Shown here in pieces: positions 8,924 through 17,724 of a DNA stretch of 64,000 bases (the stretch's first letter is position 1; each line of letters opens with the position of its first letter). This DNA comes from Synergistaceae bacterium DZ-S4. GTDB taxonomy: Bacteria; Synergistota; Synergistia; Synergistales; Synergistaceae. The position numbers and the translations under genes are program-made. Under the pieces are notes generated by a model. That model was given only the letters and a program-made list of their open reading frames with translations, had not been told where the DNA came from and did not search any database. The stretch is from contig JAPCWD010000002.1 of NCBI GenBank assembly GCA_025943965.1, positions 62,001 to 126,000 of the forward strand, written 5' to 3'.

Positions 8924-8963
8924 AAGGGGAGACTCCTGTTTATCTGGTGTTCTCCCCCTTTTT
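8924..8963 (+). terminator. terminator after rubredoxin
   Basis: AAGGGGAGA (8924-8932) pairs with TCTCCCCCTT (8951-8960, one bulged C) and is followed by a run of T. It sits between the convergent rubredoxin and HD hydrolase genes. Confidence 0.65.
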
Positions 8964-9741
8964 ATGTCATAGAATAGATCCGGTTTACCAATTTATCAAC
9001 TAGGTTGTTTATTCCATAGGGGCTGAGGTCTTCACGGATCCTCTCTATTATCCCTTCTTCTTTTAACGTAGCAACTGATATGGGGAAGTTAAGGTCACAC
9101 CCCCACGTAAGCTGGATCAATCTGTAGTCCTGAAGGGATCTGGCATTTGAATAGGAGCCCGTACCGGTCTCCCTTATTTCTTCAACCAGTCCGGGTGAAA
9201 GCCCTTCGGACATCCGGTGCCTTGGCAGCATCTCATAGATAGTGCCGTTGTCCATGCGTTCTTCCACCATTCTGTAAATATCTATCTTGTCTGCATCCCT
9301 GACAAGGCATGACCATTTATACGCTCCGAGCTTAAGGTCGGAAGGGACTGTTTTCTTGTTGTGGAACCTGACTGCGGCAATAATGTTATCCCTGAAATTT
9401 TCAGGGATACCCTCCCACTCAAACTTTTCCGTTATTATTTCTGCCCCCAGGTCTCCGTGGTCGACGCTTGCGCTGTCAAAGAATGTGCTGTACATGCTGT
9501 ACTGTGGGAATCTTCCCACATCGTGCAGAAGCCCTGCGGTAAATGCAAGCCAGTTGTCGCCGTATTCGTCCCATCCCATGGAGTCTGCTATTTCAGAGCA
9601 TATGGCAGAGACCCTCCTGCTGTGTTTGAGCTTGAGATCAAGCATTGGGTGAAGTGCCCCTCTGACCTTATAATCATCTGTGAAACCTTTGAACCATTCA
9701 TTTGTCCTATCGGCAGAAAACACTGGCTTCCCCTCCCGCAT
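8962..9741 (-). CDS. HD-domain phosphohydrolase
   Basis: Metal-dependent phosphohydrolase of the HD superfamily; substrates in this family range from nucleotides to cyclic dinucleotides. The motif set is complete: His40 (LKHSRRV), His73-Asp74 (LLHDVGRFPQ), His95 (DHGDLGAE), His in AVRFHNKK and Asp in VRDADKIDIYR. The protein is 259 residues with no other domain, signal peptide or membrane segment. ATG is at 9741. Monocistronic and convergent with rubredoxin. The specific substrate cannot be told. Confidence 0.85.
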   Translation of the reverse strand: MREGKPVFSADRTNEWFKGFTDDYKVRGALHPMLDLKLKHSRRVSAICSEIADSMGWDEYGDNWLAFTAGLLHDVGRFPQYSMYSTFFDSASVDHGDLGAEIITEKFEWEGIPENFRDNIIAAVRFHNKKTVPSDLKLGAYKWSCLVRDADKIDIYRMVEERMDNGTIYEMLPRHRMSEGLSPGLVEEIRETGTGSYSNARSLQDYRLIQLTWGCDLNFPISVATLKEEGIIERIREDLSPYGINNLVDKLVNRIYSMT

Positions 9742-9871
9742 TCTGAGAGAATATTATATAACAACTATGAAATAATTATTGATAACGGGCAGCAGTGTCC
9801 GGGTAATAGGGGAAATGACTGCAAGGACCCCAAAGCAAAAGTCATATACAAAAATCGGATCAGGAGGAGAC

Positions 9872-10684
9872 ATGCCTATGGATTGGTTTGTGGGAGCTTC
9901 AGCTCCGGTACAGGCATTATTGGCAGGCTGCTTTACATGGGGGCTGACGGCATTGGGCGCATCGGGAGTTTATCTTGCGAAAAGGCCCGATCAGAAGGTT
10001 CTTGACGTAATGCTGGGGTTTGCCGGAGGAGTTATGATAGCAGCCAGCTTCTGGTCACTTCTCGCCCCGGCAATATCGATATCCGAAGAGCTGGGATATC
10101 CCGGATGGCTGCCCCCCTTCATCGGATTCCTTCTCGGAGGCATCTCAATGAGGCTTCTTGACATGCTTATGCCGCACCTTCACCCCGGAATGGCAGAGAC
10201 TTCCCCTGACGGTCCCCCGTCAAGGATGAGAAGGACCACTCTTCTTATCCTGGCAATAACTTTGCACAATATACCGGAAGGAATGGCCGTAGGGGTAGCC
10301 TTCGGAGCCATAGGCCTCATGCCCGAAGCGACAATTGCAGGGGCAGTGGCTCTTGCATTGGGGATAGGGCTCCAGAACTTTCCGGAAGGGCTTGCCGTAT
10401 CCATGCCGCTCCGCCGGGAGGGACTCAGCAGGAATAAGGCATTTTTATTCGGCCAGCTTTCCGCAGTAGTCGAACCAGTATTTGCCCTGCTCGGTGCGGT
10501 CCTGGTGCAGATAGCCCGCCCTGTCCTTCCCTATGCTCTGGCTTATGCTGCCGGTGCTATGATATTTGTTGTGGTCGAAGAGGTCGTTCCGGAATCACAA
10601 TCCAGCGGAAACGGAGACCTCGCGACCATGGGGGTCCTCTTCGGCTTTGCCGTGATGATGGTACTGGATGTAGCCCTGGGATGA
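9872..10684 (+). CDS. ZIP family divalent metal transporter
   Basis: Inner-membrane importer (or exporter) of Zn, Fe or Mn, GufA/ZupT-like. About eight membrane spans are visible in 270 residues. The metal-binding helices show HNIPEGMAVGVAFG and QNFPEGLAVSMPL, the hallmark paired (H/Q)NxPEG motifs of ZIP proteins, plus VVEEVVPE in a later helix. A His/Pro-containing loop, MPHLHPGM, lies between spans 3 and 4. Start chosen at 9872 because AGGAGGA sits 5 nt upstream; an open frame runs back to 9779 but lacks such a site. Confidence 0.92.
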   Translation: MPMDWFVGASAPVQALLAGCFTWGLTALGASGVYLAKRPDQKVLDVMLGFAGGVMIAASFWSLLAPAISISEELGYPGWLPPFIGFLLGGISMRLLDMLMPHLHPGMAETSPDGPPSRMRRTTLLILAITLHNIPEGMAVGVAFGAIGLMPEATIAGAVALALGIGLQNFPEGLAVSMPLRREGLSRNKAFLFGQLSAVVEPVFALLGAVLVQIARPVLPYALAYAAGAMIFVVVEEVVPESQSSGNGDLATMGVLFGFAVMMVLDVALG

Positions 10685-10753
10685 CAAAAAGTTCAAATGA
10701 CAGCACAGGGTAATATCGGACGGCTTCCGGCTATACGCTACGGCAGGCCTCTG

Positions 10754-10762
10754 TGCTATACT
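10754..10762 (+). promoter_or_regulatory. possible extended -10 promoter for the Kdo-lipid A operon
   Basis: TGC-TATACT at 10754-10762 is an extended -10 element; no good -35 is visible. It would leave a leader of about 95 nt before lpxI. Confidence 0.35.
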
Positions 10763-10866
10763 TTTCCGATGGCTCCGAAGATCTGAGTGACTAAAATCCC
10801 TTTATATGAGTGACAATTATATAGTGCTTGATCCAGCATAAGATACGTTATATGGAGGAATAATTG

Positions 10867-11682
10867 ATGGAAAACAAGATCGCCCTGATAGCGGGAGACG
10901 GAAATCTGCCTGTAGTGATAGCCAGCAGGCTCACCGACATGGGGACGCCTCCGGTCGTTTACTCAGTCAGGGAGAAAGTTGGCGACATATCAAAATTCGC
11001 ACTTGAAGTTGTAAATATTGTCAAGCCCGATATCGGATCCACCATTAAAGATATGAAGAGCCGCGGAGTAAAAAAAATAATAATGGCCGGACTCATATCC
11101 AAGACTCTCGCATTCAAGCCCTCACTTTTCGATCTTACCACGCAGAGATTTCTTGCGAGCCTTGTCTTCAGGGACGACCACTCATTGTTGGGAGCCCTTG
11201 TGGATTTTCTTGAAAAATCAGGATTCGAGGTCATGAGTTACAGGGAGATAATCCCGGACCTGCTTGCAGAGCCGGGATACATTGCAGGCAGAAGACCCAC
11301 AACGGACGAGAAAGCTGATGCGGAGTATGGATTCTCTATCTGCAGGACCCTCGTACCCCTCTCTTTCGGACAGACCGTGGTCGTTAACAAACGTTCGGTC
11401 GTTGCCGTCGAAGCTATGGAGGGGACTGATGCCACGCTTCTGAGGGCCGGCTCTCTCTGCACCGGCGGAACAGTGGTGAAGATGATGAGGCTTGACCAGG
11501 ATGAACGGTATGACATTCCGACCGTGGGACCCAACACGCTGAGGAACATGGCACAGGCAAAGCTTACCTGTCTTGTCCTGCATGCGGGATGGACTCTGAT
11601 AATGGATCCGGAAGAGTTCCGTTCCGTTGCGGAAAAAGAAAAAATTGCCGTAATTGGTATTGAACAGTGTCGATCTTCCTGA
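10867..11682 (+). CDS. lpxI: UDP-2,3-diacylglucosamine pyrophosphatase LpxI
   Basis: Hydrolyses UDP-2,3-diacylglucosamine to lipid X in lipid A synthesis; LpxI replaces LpxH in many bacteria and is unrelated to it. The 271-residue protein carries the family blocks IALIAGDGNLPVVIA, the MAGLISKTLAFKPSLFDL region, DDHSLLGALVDFLE and the C-terminal PTVGPNTLRNMAQAKL (substrate-binding half). ATG at 10867 has GGAGGA 6 nt upstream; the TTG just before it is ignored. First gene of the lipid A/Kdo operon, overlapping lpxB by 16 nt. Confidence 0.93.
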   Translation: MENKIALIAGDGNLPVVIASRLTDMGTPPVVYSVREKVGDISKFALEVVNIVKPDIGSTIKDMKSRGVKKIIMAGLISKTLAFKPSLFDLTTQRFLASLVFRDDHSLLGALVDFLEKSGFEVMSYREIIPDLLAEPGYIAGRRPTTDEKADAEYGFSICRTLVPLSFGQTVVVNKRSVVAVEAMEGTDATLLRAGSLCTGGTVVKMMRLDQDERYDIPTVGPNTLRNMAQAKLTCLVLHAGWTLIMDPEEFRSVAEKEKIAVIGIEQCRSS

Positions 11683-12794
11683 GTTCGGGAGAGGCATCCG
11701 GAGACCACTACACGGCCTCTGTTGCCAGGGAGCTGCACAGGCTCGGCTATAAAGGAGATATATGGGGCATGGGAGGCAAAGAGCCCAGAGAGGCCGGAGT
11801 GAGGGTCGAATGGCCCGGAGAAGAGCTTCAGCTCCTAGGCATAGCAGAGGTCCTCTCATCAATACCCTCGCTGTACAGACAGCTCAATGATATGGCGGAG
11901 AGAATAATGAAGGAGGGGCCAGAAAGCGTCGTTATAGCCGACAGCCCTGACTTCAACATACGGCTGGTGCAGAAGCTGAGGTCAAAGGGATATAAAGGGA
12001 GGGTATTTTACATCTCTCCGCCTACTGTATGGGCCTGGAGAAGCGGTCGTGTCAAAAAGATCGCTGCTGTAGTCGATGAGTGTTTTCCGCTTTTCAGGTT
12101 TGAGCATGAATTTCTTTTGAAAAACGGCTGCAGCAGCTATTGGACCGGACATCCCATGACAGAGGAATTTGCTGACAGGGCTGCGCTGGCGGGCAATCTT
12201 CCGGAAAGCCTCAGGGATGACAAAAGGCTTGTGGCGTTTCTTCCGGGAAGCAGGGGAGTCGAGATAAAGAACCTTCTGCCGCTGATGGAGAAAGCAGCCT
12301 CTGAACTTAAAGAGAGGGGATGGCGGCCGGTCTTTTCGATCGCCCCAGGTCTGAATGAGAAGAAAAGAAGAGCGATGAAAGAGCATCTTGAAGGCAATAA
12401 ATTTGACTTATATACAGGTCCGGGGAGGGATCTCCTCGCCGCCTCGTATTGTTCTGTAGCAGCAAGCGGGACCGTGGCAGTCGAGGCAATGATGCTGGGC
12501 TGTTACATGGTAGTGGCATACAGGCTGAGCTCATTCTCGGCATTTGTGGCAAGGCTCCTTGTAAGAACAAAATATTACACTATCCCCAATATACTTCTTG
12601 ACGCCGAACTCTTCCCGGAACTGATGCAGGAAGAGGCGACGCCGAAAAATCTTGTCAGGGAGACCATGAGGTGGCTTGAGGGCGACGATGATTTTAAGGC
12701 CGGAATTGGCCGGAAGATGGAGCTTGCAAGGAAGATGCTTGGGGAGACGGGAGTCTGCGAATCATGGGCGAAAAGGATAATGGGGGCGGCATGA
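11667..12794 (+). CDS. lpxB: lipid-A-disaccharide synthase LpxB
   Basis: GT19 glycosyltransferase joining lipid X to UDP-diacylglucosamine to give the lipid A disaccharide at the inner face of the cytoplasmic membrane. Visible motifs are SSGEASGDHYTA at the N-terminus, PPTVWAWRSGRVKKI, LPGSRGVEIKNLLPL, AASGTVAVEAMMLG and PNILLDAELFPELMQEEAT. Length 375 is normal. The start is GTG at 11667 inside the lpxI 3' end, as the conserved N-terminus SIFLSSGEASGD follows directly. Confidence 0.95.
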   Translation: MSIFLSSGEASGDHYTASVARELHRLGYKGDIWGMGGKEPREAGVRVEWPGEELQLLGIAEVLSSIPSLYRQLNDMAERIMKEGPESVVIADSPDFNIRLVQKLRSKGYKGRVFYISPPTVWAWRSGRVKKIAAVVDECFPLFRFEHEFLLKNGCSSYWTGHPMTEEFADRAALAGNLPESLRDDKRLVAFLPGSRGVEIKNLLPLMEKAASELKERGWRPVFSIAPGLNEKKRRAMKEHLEGNKFDLYTGPGRDLLAASYCSVAASGTVAVEAMMLGCYMVVAYRLSSFSAFVARLLVRTKYYTIPNILLDAELFPELMQEEATPKNLVRETMRWLEGDDDFKAGIGRKMELARKMLGETGVCESWAKRIMGAA

Positions 12795-12795
12795 G

Positions 12796-14583
12796 ATGCT
12801 CTCACTGAAAGACAAAAAAGCCTGGTCATCATACATCCGTCTGCTGAGTTACTGCAGGCCTTATAAAATGAGGCTTGCGGCTGCTCTGGCCTGTATGGTG
12901 CTTTCCGCGATATTCGGGATCATCCCGCCGTGGCTGATAAAAAACGTCGTGGATGATGTCCTCATCAACAAGGAATCTTCCACACTCGACCTTTTGGCTT
13001 TCGGTATCGTCGCGCTCTATATCCTTAAGGCCCTCTTCGGTTACGGTCACATGTATCTTATGACGTGGGTCGGCCAGAAGGTCGTAATAGACATAAGGCT
13101 GGAATTATATGACCACACACAGAGGCTTTCCCTGGCCAAACTCTACAGCAAGCGCTCCGGAGAATTTCTCTCAAGGATAACCAACGACGTGGCGACGCTC
13201 CAAAACATACTCGCAGCAGTCGTTGTCGATTTCGTGGTCCAGGGCTGCACTTTTATCGGGATAATCTGCTTCCTCCTCTTCATAAACTGGAAGCTTACGC
13301 TTGTTACTTTCGTGGTCACCCCGCTGGCAGTTCTGGTGATAGACAAAGCCTCATCCAAACTGCGCGAAGTGGGGGGGACCATACAGGAAAAGCTCGCGAT
13401 GGTCGCGGCCATAGCTCAGGAAGCGCTCTCATCCATAAGGATAGTCAGAGCTTTCGTGACGGAAGAAAAAGAATATGCGAGGTTCGAAGATGAGAGCAAC
13501 AGGCATTTCAAGGCTGTGATGAAGGGAACGCAGGTCAGGGGACTTCTTGAAGGAATAGTCGAGGTCATCCTTATTGCCGCGCTTGCCTTTATCCTGTGGT
13601 TCGGAGGAAGGGATGTCATAAAAGGCAGGCTCACGGCCGGCGAACTCCTTGCGTTTCTTACGTACATAGGACTTCTTGTTCAGCCGATAAGGGTACTCAG
13701 CAGGGTGATAAGCACAATACAGCAGGGTGTGGCATCTGCTGACAGGGTATTTGAGATACTTGATGAGAAGAACGAAGTCCCTCTGCCCGATGACCCTGTG
13801 GTCCTTAGTCCGATGGAGGGACGCATCTCTTTCAGGGACGTCTGGTTTGCATATAACGACAAGGCCTGGGTGCTCAAAGGACTGGATTTTGAGATAGTAA
13901 ACGGGCAGAAGGTAGCCGTAGTTGGATCTACCGGTGCGGGAAAATCGACGCTGGCAGACCTGGTGATGAGGTTTTACGACCCTCAGAAGGGCCGGATATT
14001 GATCGACGGTACAGACATCAGGCAGCTGGACCTTAAAACGTACCGAAGACAGATAGGTGTCGTCCCCCAGGATCCTGTCCTCATGAAGGGTACCCTCGCA
14101 TACAACATAGGATACGGATTTGAGGGGGTCACTGACGCCGACCTGATCAAAGCTGCGGAGATCGCAGGTATTCTAGATTTTATAAGGAGCCTTCCTGACG
14201 GATTTGATACAGGCGTGGGTGAGAGGGGAGTTACATTGAGCGGAGGACAGAGACAGCGTATCGCCATCGCCCGGGCTGTAGTAAGGGATCCGAGGATACT
14301 GATAATGGATGAGGCGACATCTTCGCTCGATGCGCTTGTTGAACAGCAGGTTCAGGATGCCATGAGAAAGGCCATGGAAGGCCGGACCTCGATAATAATT
14401 GCACACAGGCTTTCAACTATACGCGATGCCGGCAGGATCGCGGTCCTTTCAGGCGGAAAACTTGTGGAACAGGGCACACATGAAGAACTGATCTCAATGA
14501 AGGGACACTATCACAGGCTCTTCATGGCGAGCAACGGAGAACACGGCGAAGAAAATGTCAAAGTTGCTGCGCAGTTATCTTAG
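12796..14583 (+). CDS. msbA: MsbA-type lipid A ABC exporter
   Basis: Half-size ABC exporter: six membrane spans (about residues 20-320), then an ATPase domain. Walker A is VGSTGAGKSTLADL, the signature LSGGQRQRIAIARA, Walker B ILIMDEATSSLD, and the H-loop IIAHRLSTI. It lies 1 nt after lpxB and overlaps the lpxK fusion by 29 nt. The place between lpxB and lpxK strongly suggests it flips lipid A across the inner membrane, as MsbA does. Multidrug export by a paralogue cannot be excluded from sequence alone. Confidence 0.9.
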   Translation: MLSLKDKKAWSSYIRLLSYCRPYKMRLAAALACMVLSAIFGIIPPWLIKNVVDDVLINKESSTLDLLAFGIVALYILKALFGYGHMYLMTWVGQKVVIDIRLELYDHTQRLSLAKLYSKRSGEFLSRITNDVATLQNILAAVVVDFVVQGCTFIGIICFLLFINWKLTLVTFVVTPLAVLVIDKASSKLREVGGTIQEKLAMVAAIAQEALSSIRIVRAFVTEEKEYARFEDESNRHFKAVMKGTQVRGLLEGIVEVILIAALAFILWFGGRDVIKGRLTAGELLAFLTYIGLLVQPIRVLSRVISTIQQGVASADRVFEILDEKNEVPLPDDPVVLSPMEGRISFRDVWFAYNDKAWVLKGLDFEIVNGQKVAVVGSTGAGKSTLADLVMRFYDPQKGRILIDGTDIRQLDLKTYRRQIGVVPQDPVLMKGTLAYNIGYGFEGVTDADLIKAAEIAGILDFIRSLPDGFDTGVGERGVTLSGGQRQRIAIARAVVRDPRILIMDEATSSLDALVEQQVQDAMRKAMEGRTSIIIAHRLSTIRDAGRIAVLSGGKLVEQGTHEELISMKGHYHRLFMASNGEHGEENVKVAAQLS

Positions 14584-16843
14584 ATATGCCAGGGGGGAGA
14601 AAAAGATCTCTCCCTGGGTACTTTTATACCCGCTCCAGTTTATCACCCGTATGTGGATGAAGCTAAGGATAAACTTGTACGCAAGGGGTCTGCTGAGTGT
14701 TACCGAGCCTCCGCTTCCAGTCGTGAGCATTGGCAACAACAGCCTGGGAGGAACCAACAAGACTCCCATGACAGAGCTTGTCGTCAGGCAGTTTCAGGAA
14801 GCGGGCATAGAGGCCGGGCTGGTAAGCAGGGGATACAGGACCAGGGAACATGGTCCGATCTGGATAGGACAGGACGAGGAGAGCACCCATAGGGATACGG
14901 CCGGGGACGAACCGCTCATGCTTGCAAAGAGGCTTCCGGGAGTGAAGATAGTCGTATCCAAGGACAGGGTCCAGGGCGTTACCCTTCTTGCCTCGCTGGG
15001 TGCCAAGGTCGCGGTCACGGACGACACCTTCCAGCACAGGAGGATGGCGCGTGATGTGGACATAGTGCTTGTTGACGCTACATGCCCCTTCGGAAACGGC
15101 AATGTTATCCCTGCCGGCTCAATGAGAGAGCCCAAGTCAGCTTTCAGCAGGGCCGACATCCTTGTGATAACCAAGGCGAACCAGGCTGATCCGGAACAGC
15201 TGGCTTCGACCAGGGCGGAACTGGAGAAGCTTCTTGATCCGCGAAAGATATTTACGGCAGAGATCAGGATGGAATCATGGATAGAGATCCGGGGAGGAAG
15301 GGAACGGACCGCTCCGGCAGATGACAGACCGAAGGGCAGTTTTCTAGCCTTCTCGGCGATAGGGAGTCCCGCGGGGTTCTACCGCTTTCTGGAGCAGGAA
15401 GGCATATCGATAACAGCGCACCGCACTTTCAGGGACCACCATATCTTTACAGCAAACGACATTGAAAAACTTGTTGAACTTGCAGTCAGCTTGAATGTGG
15501 ACGGGTTTATCTGCACGGAAAAGGACCTTGTCAACCTTCCGTCCGATCTGGATCTGGATATCCCCATATATATTCCCCGCATCGTAGTATCATTGGATGA
15601 TGACCTTGGGTTCAGGACTAAGGTCATGGATAAGCTGAAGCCCAATCTGATGGTGGCATCCAACGGGTATGGCGAGGATGCGATCGGTGTTGTGCTTGCT
15701 AAAAAAATGAAAAAACGCTTCAGCTCGGCGGAAGTCTCTGCATTTGCTTTCGTTGGATCGGGCACGCATTACAGGAACGAAGGGTTCAGGGTGCTTTCCC
15801 CTTCGATAGAAATGCCAAGCGGAGGAGTAATAAAATACAGCATCATTGAGTTTATCAAAGATCTGAGGCACGGCCTGGGGAGTTCAATAACATCGCAGAT
15901 GAGCGCCCTTTCGTCCCTTTACAGTAGATACAGGACTCCGGTCTGCGTAGGCGATGTATATCTTCTTGCAAGTATGCTCTGGGGACAGGGCATGAAACCG
16001 GTGCTTGTCGCAACGGCAAAATCCGTCCATCTGAGCGGACATCTGTCTGTTGAGCAGTTCCTGCTTAGGCACAGGAGCAGGTTTGTATGGACACGGGACT
16101 CTGAGACTGCTGAAGAGCTCAGGGCAGGTGGCGTCAATGCCGAATTCTGCGGCAACCCGGTCATGGATCTGATAGACAAGGAGAGGCCTGAAGCGAACGT
16201 TTGGAACGGCATGGAGGGGGCCAGGGTGCTTCTTCTGCCCGGCAGCCGTCCCAGAACTTACGATGATGTTAAACTTATACTTGATGCTGCAAAAGAACTT
16301 TCAGAGAGAACAAAGTGCAGTTTTGTCATGGTCCCTGCCCCTATGATAGATGTCGGCAAACTGGTCGAAAACCTTGAGGGATGGATATTGATGCCTGAAA
16401 ACTGCATGCTCGTGTCTGAAGAGACAAAAGTCAGGATCTTCATCGGAGAAGTGGCGGATGCTGCCGTTCGGGCCGAGCTGCTTATAGGGCTGGGAGGTAC
16501 CGCGAACCAGCTGTGCGCGGGCCTGGGCGTACCGGTGGTCTCAATTCTTGAGAAGGGCAAGCTGATACAAAAAAAACTTCTCAAAGAGGCTGAAGTGCTT
16601 GTAAAAGCGGATCCCCTGGAACTGGCAAAAGCTGCCGAAAAAATACTTTCCGACCCCGATCTGAGGAACAGTATGAAGGATGCCGGGATACGCAACCTGG
16701 GCGGGACAGGTGCTCTTGACCATGTTGTCGAGTATTGCGCATCCGCGCTTGGATGGGATAATAGATGCACCGTATACGAGAAATACCGTTCCTTTATCGA
16801 GAAAAGGAATGGAGTGGGATCGACCGCTGAAAAGGAGTTGTAA
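14555..16843 (+). CDS. lpxK: LpxK (lipid A 4'-kinase) fused to an LpxB-related glycosyltransferase-like domain
   Basis: A 762-residue two-domain protein. Residues 1 to about 355 resemble tetraacyldisaccharide 4'-kinase: GNNSLGGTNKTPMTELV, VSRGYRTREHGP, GDEPLMLAKRLPG and DDTFQHRRMARDVDIVLVD. The usual P-loop GGTGKTP reads GGTNKTP, and the usual DDGFQH reads DDTFQH. Residues from about 362 on resemble a GT-B protein distantly related to LpxB: NGYGEDAIG, CVGDVYLLA, NPVMDL, LLLPGSRPRTYDD and GLGGTANQLCAGLGVPVV. A conserved family of lipid-A-disaccharide-synthase-related proteins of unknown role has this pattern. No stop or frameshift separates the halves. The gene overlaps msbA and is 3 nt from kdsA. 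Confidence 0.87.
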   Translation: MSKLLRSYLRYARGEKKISPWVLLYPLQFITRMWMKLRINLYARGLLSVTEPPLPVVSIGNNSLGGTNKTPMTELVVRQFQEAGIEAGLVSRGYRTREHGPIWIGQDEESTHRDTAGDEPLMLAKRLPGVKIVVSKDRVQGVTLLASLGAKVAVTDDTFQHRRMARDVDIVLVDATCPFGNGNVIPAGSMREPKSAFSRADILVITKANQADPEQLASTRAELEKLLDPRKIFTAEIRMESWIEIRGGRERTAPADDRPKGSFLAFSAIGSPAGFYRFLEQEGISITAHRTFRDHHIFTANDIEKLVELAVSLNVDGFICTEKDLVNLPSDLDLDIPIYIPRIVVSLDDDLGFRTKVMDKLKPNLMVASNGYGEDAIGVVLAKKMKKRFSSAEVSAFAFVGSGTHYRNEGFRVLSPSIEMPSGGVIKYSIIEFIKDLRHGLGSSITSQMSALSSLYSRYRTPVCVGDVYLLASMLWGQGMKPVLVATAKSVHLSGHLSVEQFLLRHRSRFVWTRDSETAEELRAGGVNAEFCGNPVMDLIDKERPEANVWNGMEGARVLLLPGSRPRTYDDVKLILDAAKELSERTKCSFVMVPAPMIDVGKLVENLEGWILMPENCMLVSEETKVRIFIGEVADAAVRAELLIGLGGTANQLCAGLGVPVVSILEKGKLIQKKLLKEAEVLVKADPLELAKAAEKILSDPDLRNSMKDAGIRNLGGTGALDHVVEYCASALGWDNRCTVYEKYRSFIEKRNGVGSTAEKEL

Positions 16844-16846
16844 GGA

Positions 16847-17722
16847 ATGAACAATGACCCGTCACAGAGGATAACGAAAGTCAGGGTCCGAGACATCACA
16901 GTAGGAGGAGATAAACTTGCGGTGGCGGCGGGCCCGTGTGTGCTTGAGAGCTATGACGGAGCATACGCCATAGCTGAGGAGATGAAAAAACTCTGCCTGG
17001 AATTTGGCTTCGGTTATATATTTAAGGCCTCATTCGACAAGGCAAACAGGACATCGATCGCGAGCTACAGGGGACCGGGGATAGACGAAGGGCTCCTCTG
17101 GCTGAAAGATATAGGAAGCAGGCTTGATATACCGGTGGTGACAGATATGCACGAACCGTGGCAGGCTGAAAAGCTTGCTGAAGCAGTGGACCTCATCCAG
17201 ATCCCCGCTTTTTTGTGCCGCCAGACAGACCTGCTGGTCGCGGCAAGCAAAACAGGCAAGCCCCTCAACATCAAAAAGGCTCAGTTTATGGCGCCCGAAG
17301 ACATGCGATCGGTAGTGAACAAGTGCCGGGAGGCCGGCAACGAAGAGATCATCCTCTGCGAGAGGGGAACGGCCTTCGGCTACCATGAACTCTCCGTGGA
17401 TTTCCGTTCGTTTCCCGTAATGAGAGGCCTGGGTTTTCCCGTAATGTTCGATGCCACCCACAGTGTGCAGAAGCCGGGAGGACAGGGGGACAGAAGCGGA
17501 GGGGACAGATCCTTTGTCCTGCCTTTGATCCGTGCCGCGGTCGCAGTAGGGATAGACGCCCTCTTTATGGAGGTCCATCCCGACCCGGATTCTGCGAAGT
17601 GCGACGGCCCCAATATGGTGCCTCTTCGCAGTATGCGTGAGGTGCTGAGGCAGACTTCTGAAATCGACAGGATCGTAAAAGAAAAGATCGGATTTGCTTC
17701 TCTGGACTGGGCAGGTGAATAG
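16847..17722 (+). CDS. kdsA: 3-deoxy-8-phosphooctulonate synthase KdsA
   Basis: Condenses arabinose-5-phosphate with phosphoenolpyruvate to Kdo-8-phosphate. Family motifs are AVAAGPCVLES, FKASFDKANRTS, the long TDMHEPWQAE (Glu/Pro variant of TDVHE), IPAFLCRQTDLL, NIKKAQFMAPEDM, FDATHSVQKPGGQG and DGPNMVPL. A cysteine in AGPCVLE suits a metal-dependent type. Length 291 is slightly above usual. 3 nt after lpxK and 2 nt before kdsD. Confidence 0.96.
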   Translation: MNNDPSQRITKVRVRDITVGGDKLAVAAGPCVLESYDGAYAIAEEMKKLCLEFGFGYIFKASFDKANRTSIASYRGPGIDEGLLWLKDIGSRLDIPVVTDMHEPWQAEKLAEAVDLIQIPAFLCRQTDLLVAASKTGKPLNIKKAQFMAPEDMRSVVNKCREAGNEEIILCERGTAFGYHELSVDFRSFPVMRGLGFPVMFDATHSVQKPGGQGDRSGGDRSFVLPLIRAAVAVGIDALFMEVHPDPDSAKCDGPNMVPLRSMREVLRQTSEIDRIVKEKIGFASLDWAGE

Positions 17723-17724
17723 AT

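Noticed and set aside
9361..10005. Open frame across the HD hydrolase antisense strand into the ZIP gene
   Set aside because: It overlaps two well-supported genes and shows no domain or ribosome binding site.
14663..15037. Antisense frames inside the lpxK fusion and other long genes
   Set aside because: Shadow frames caused by codon bias; no recognisable domains.
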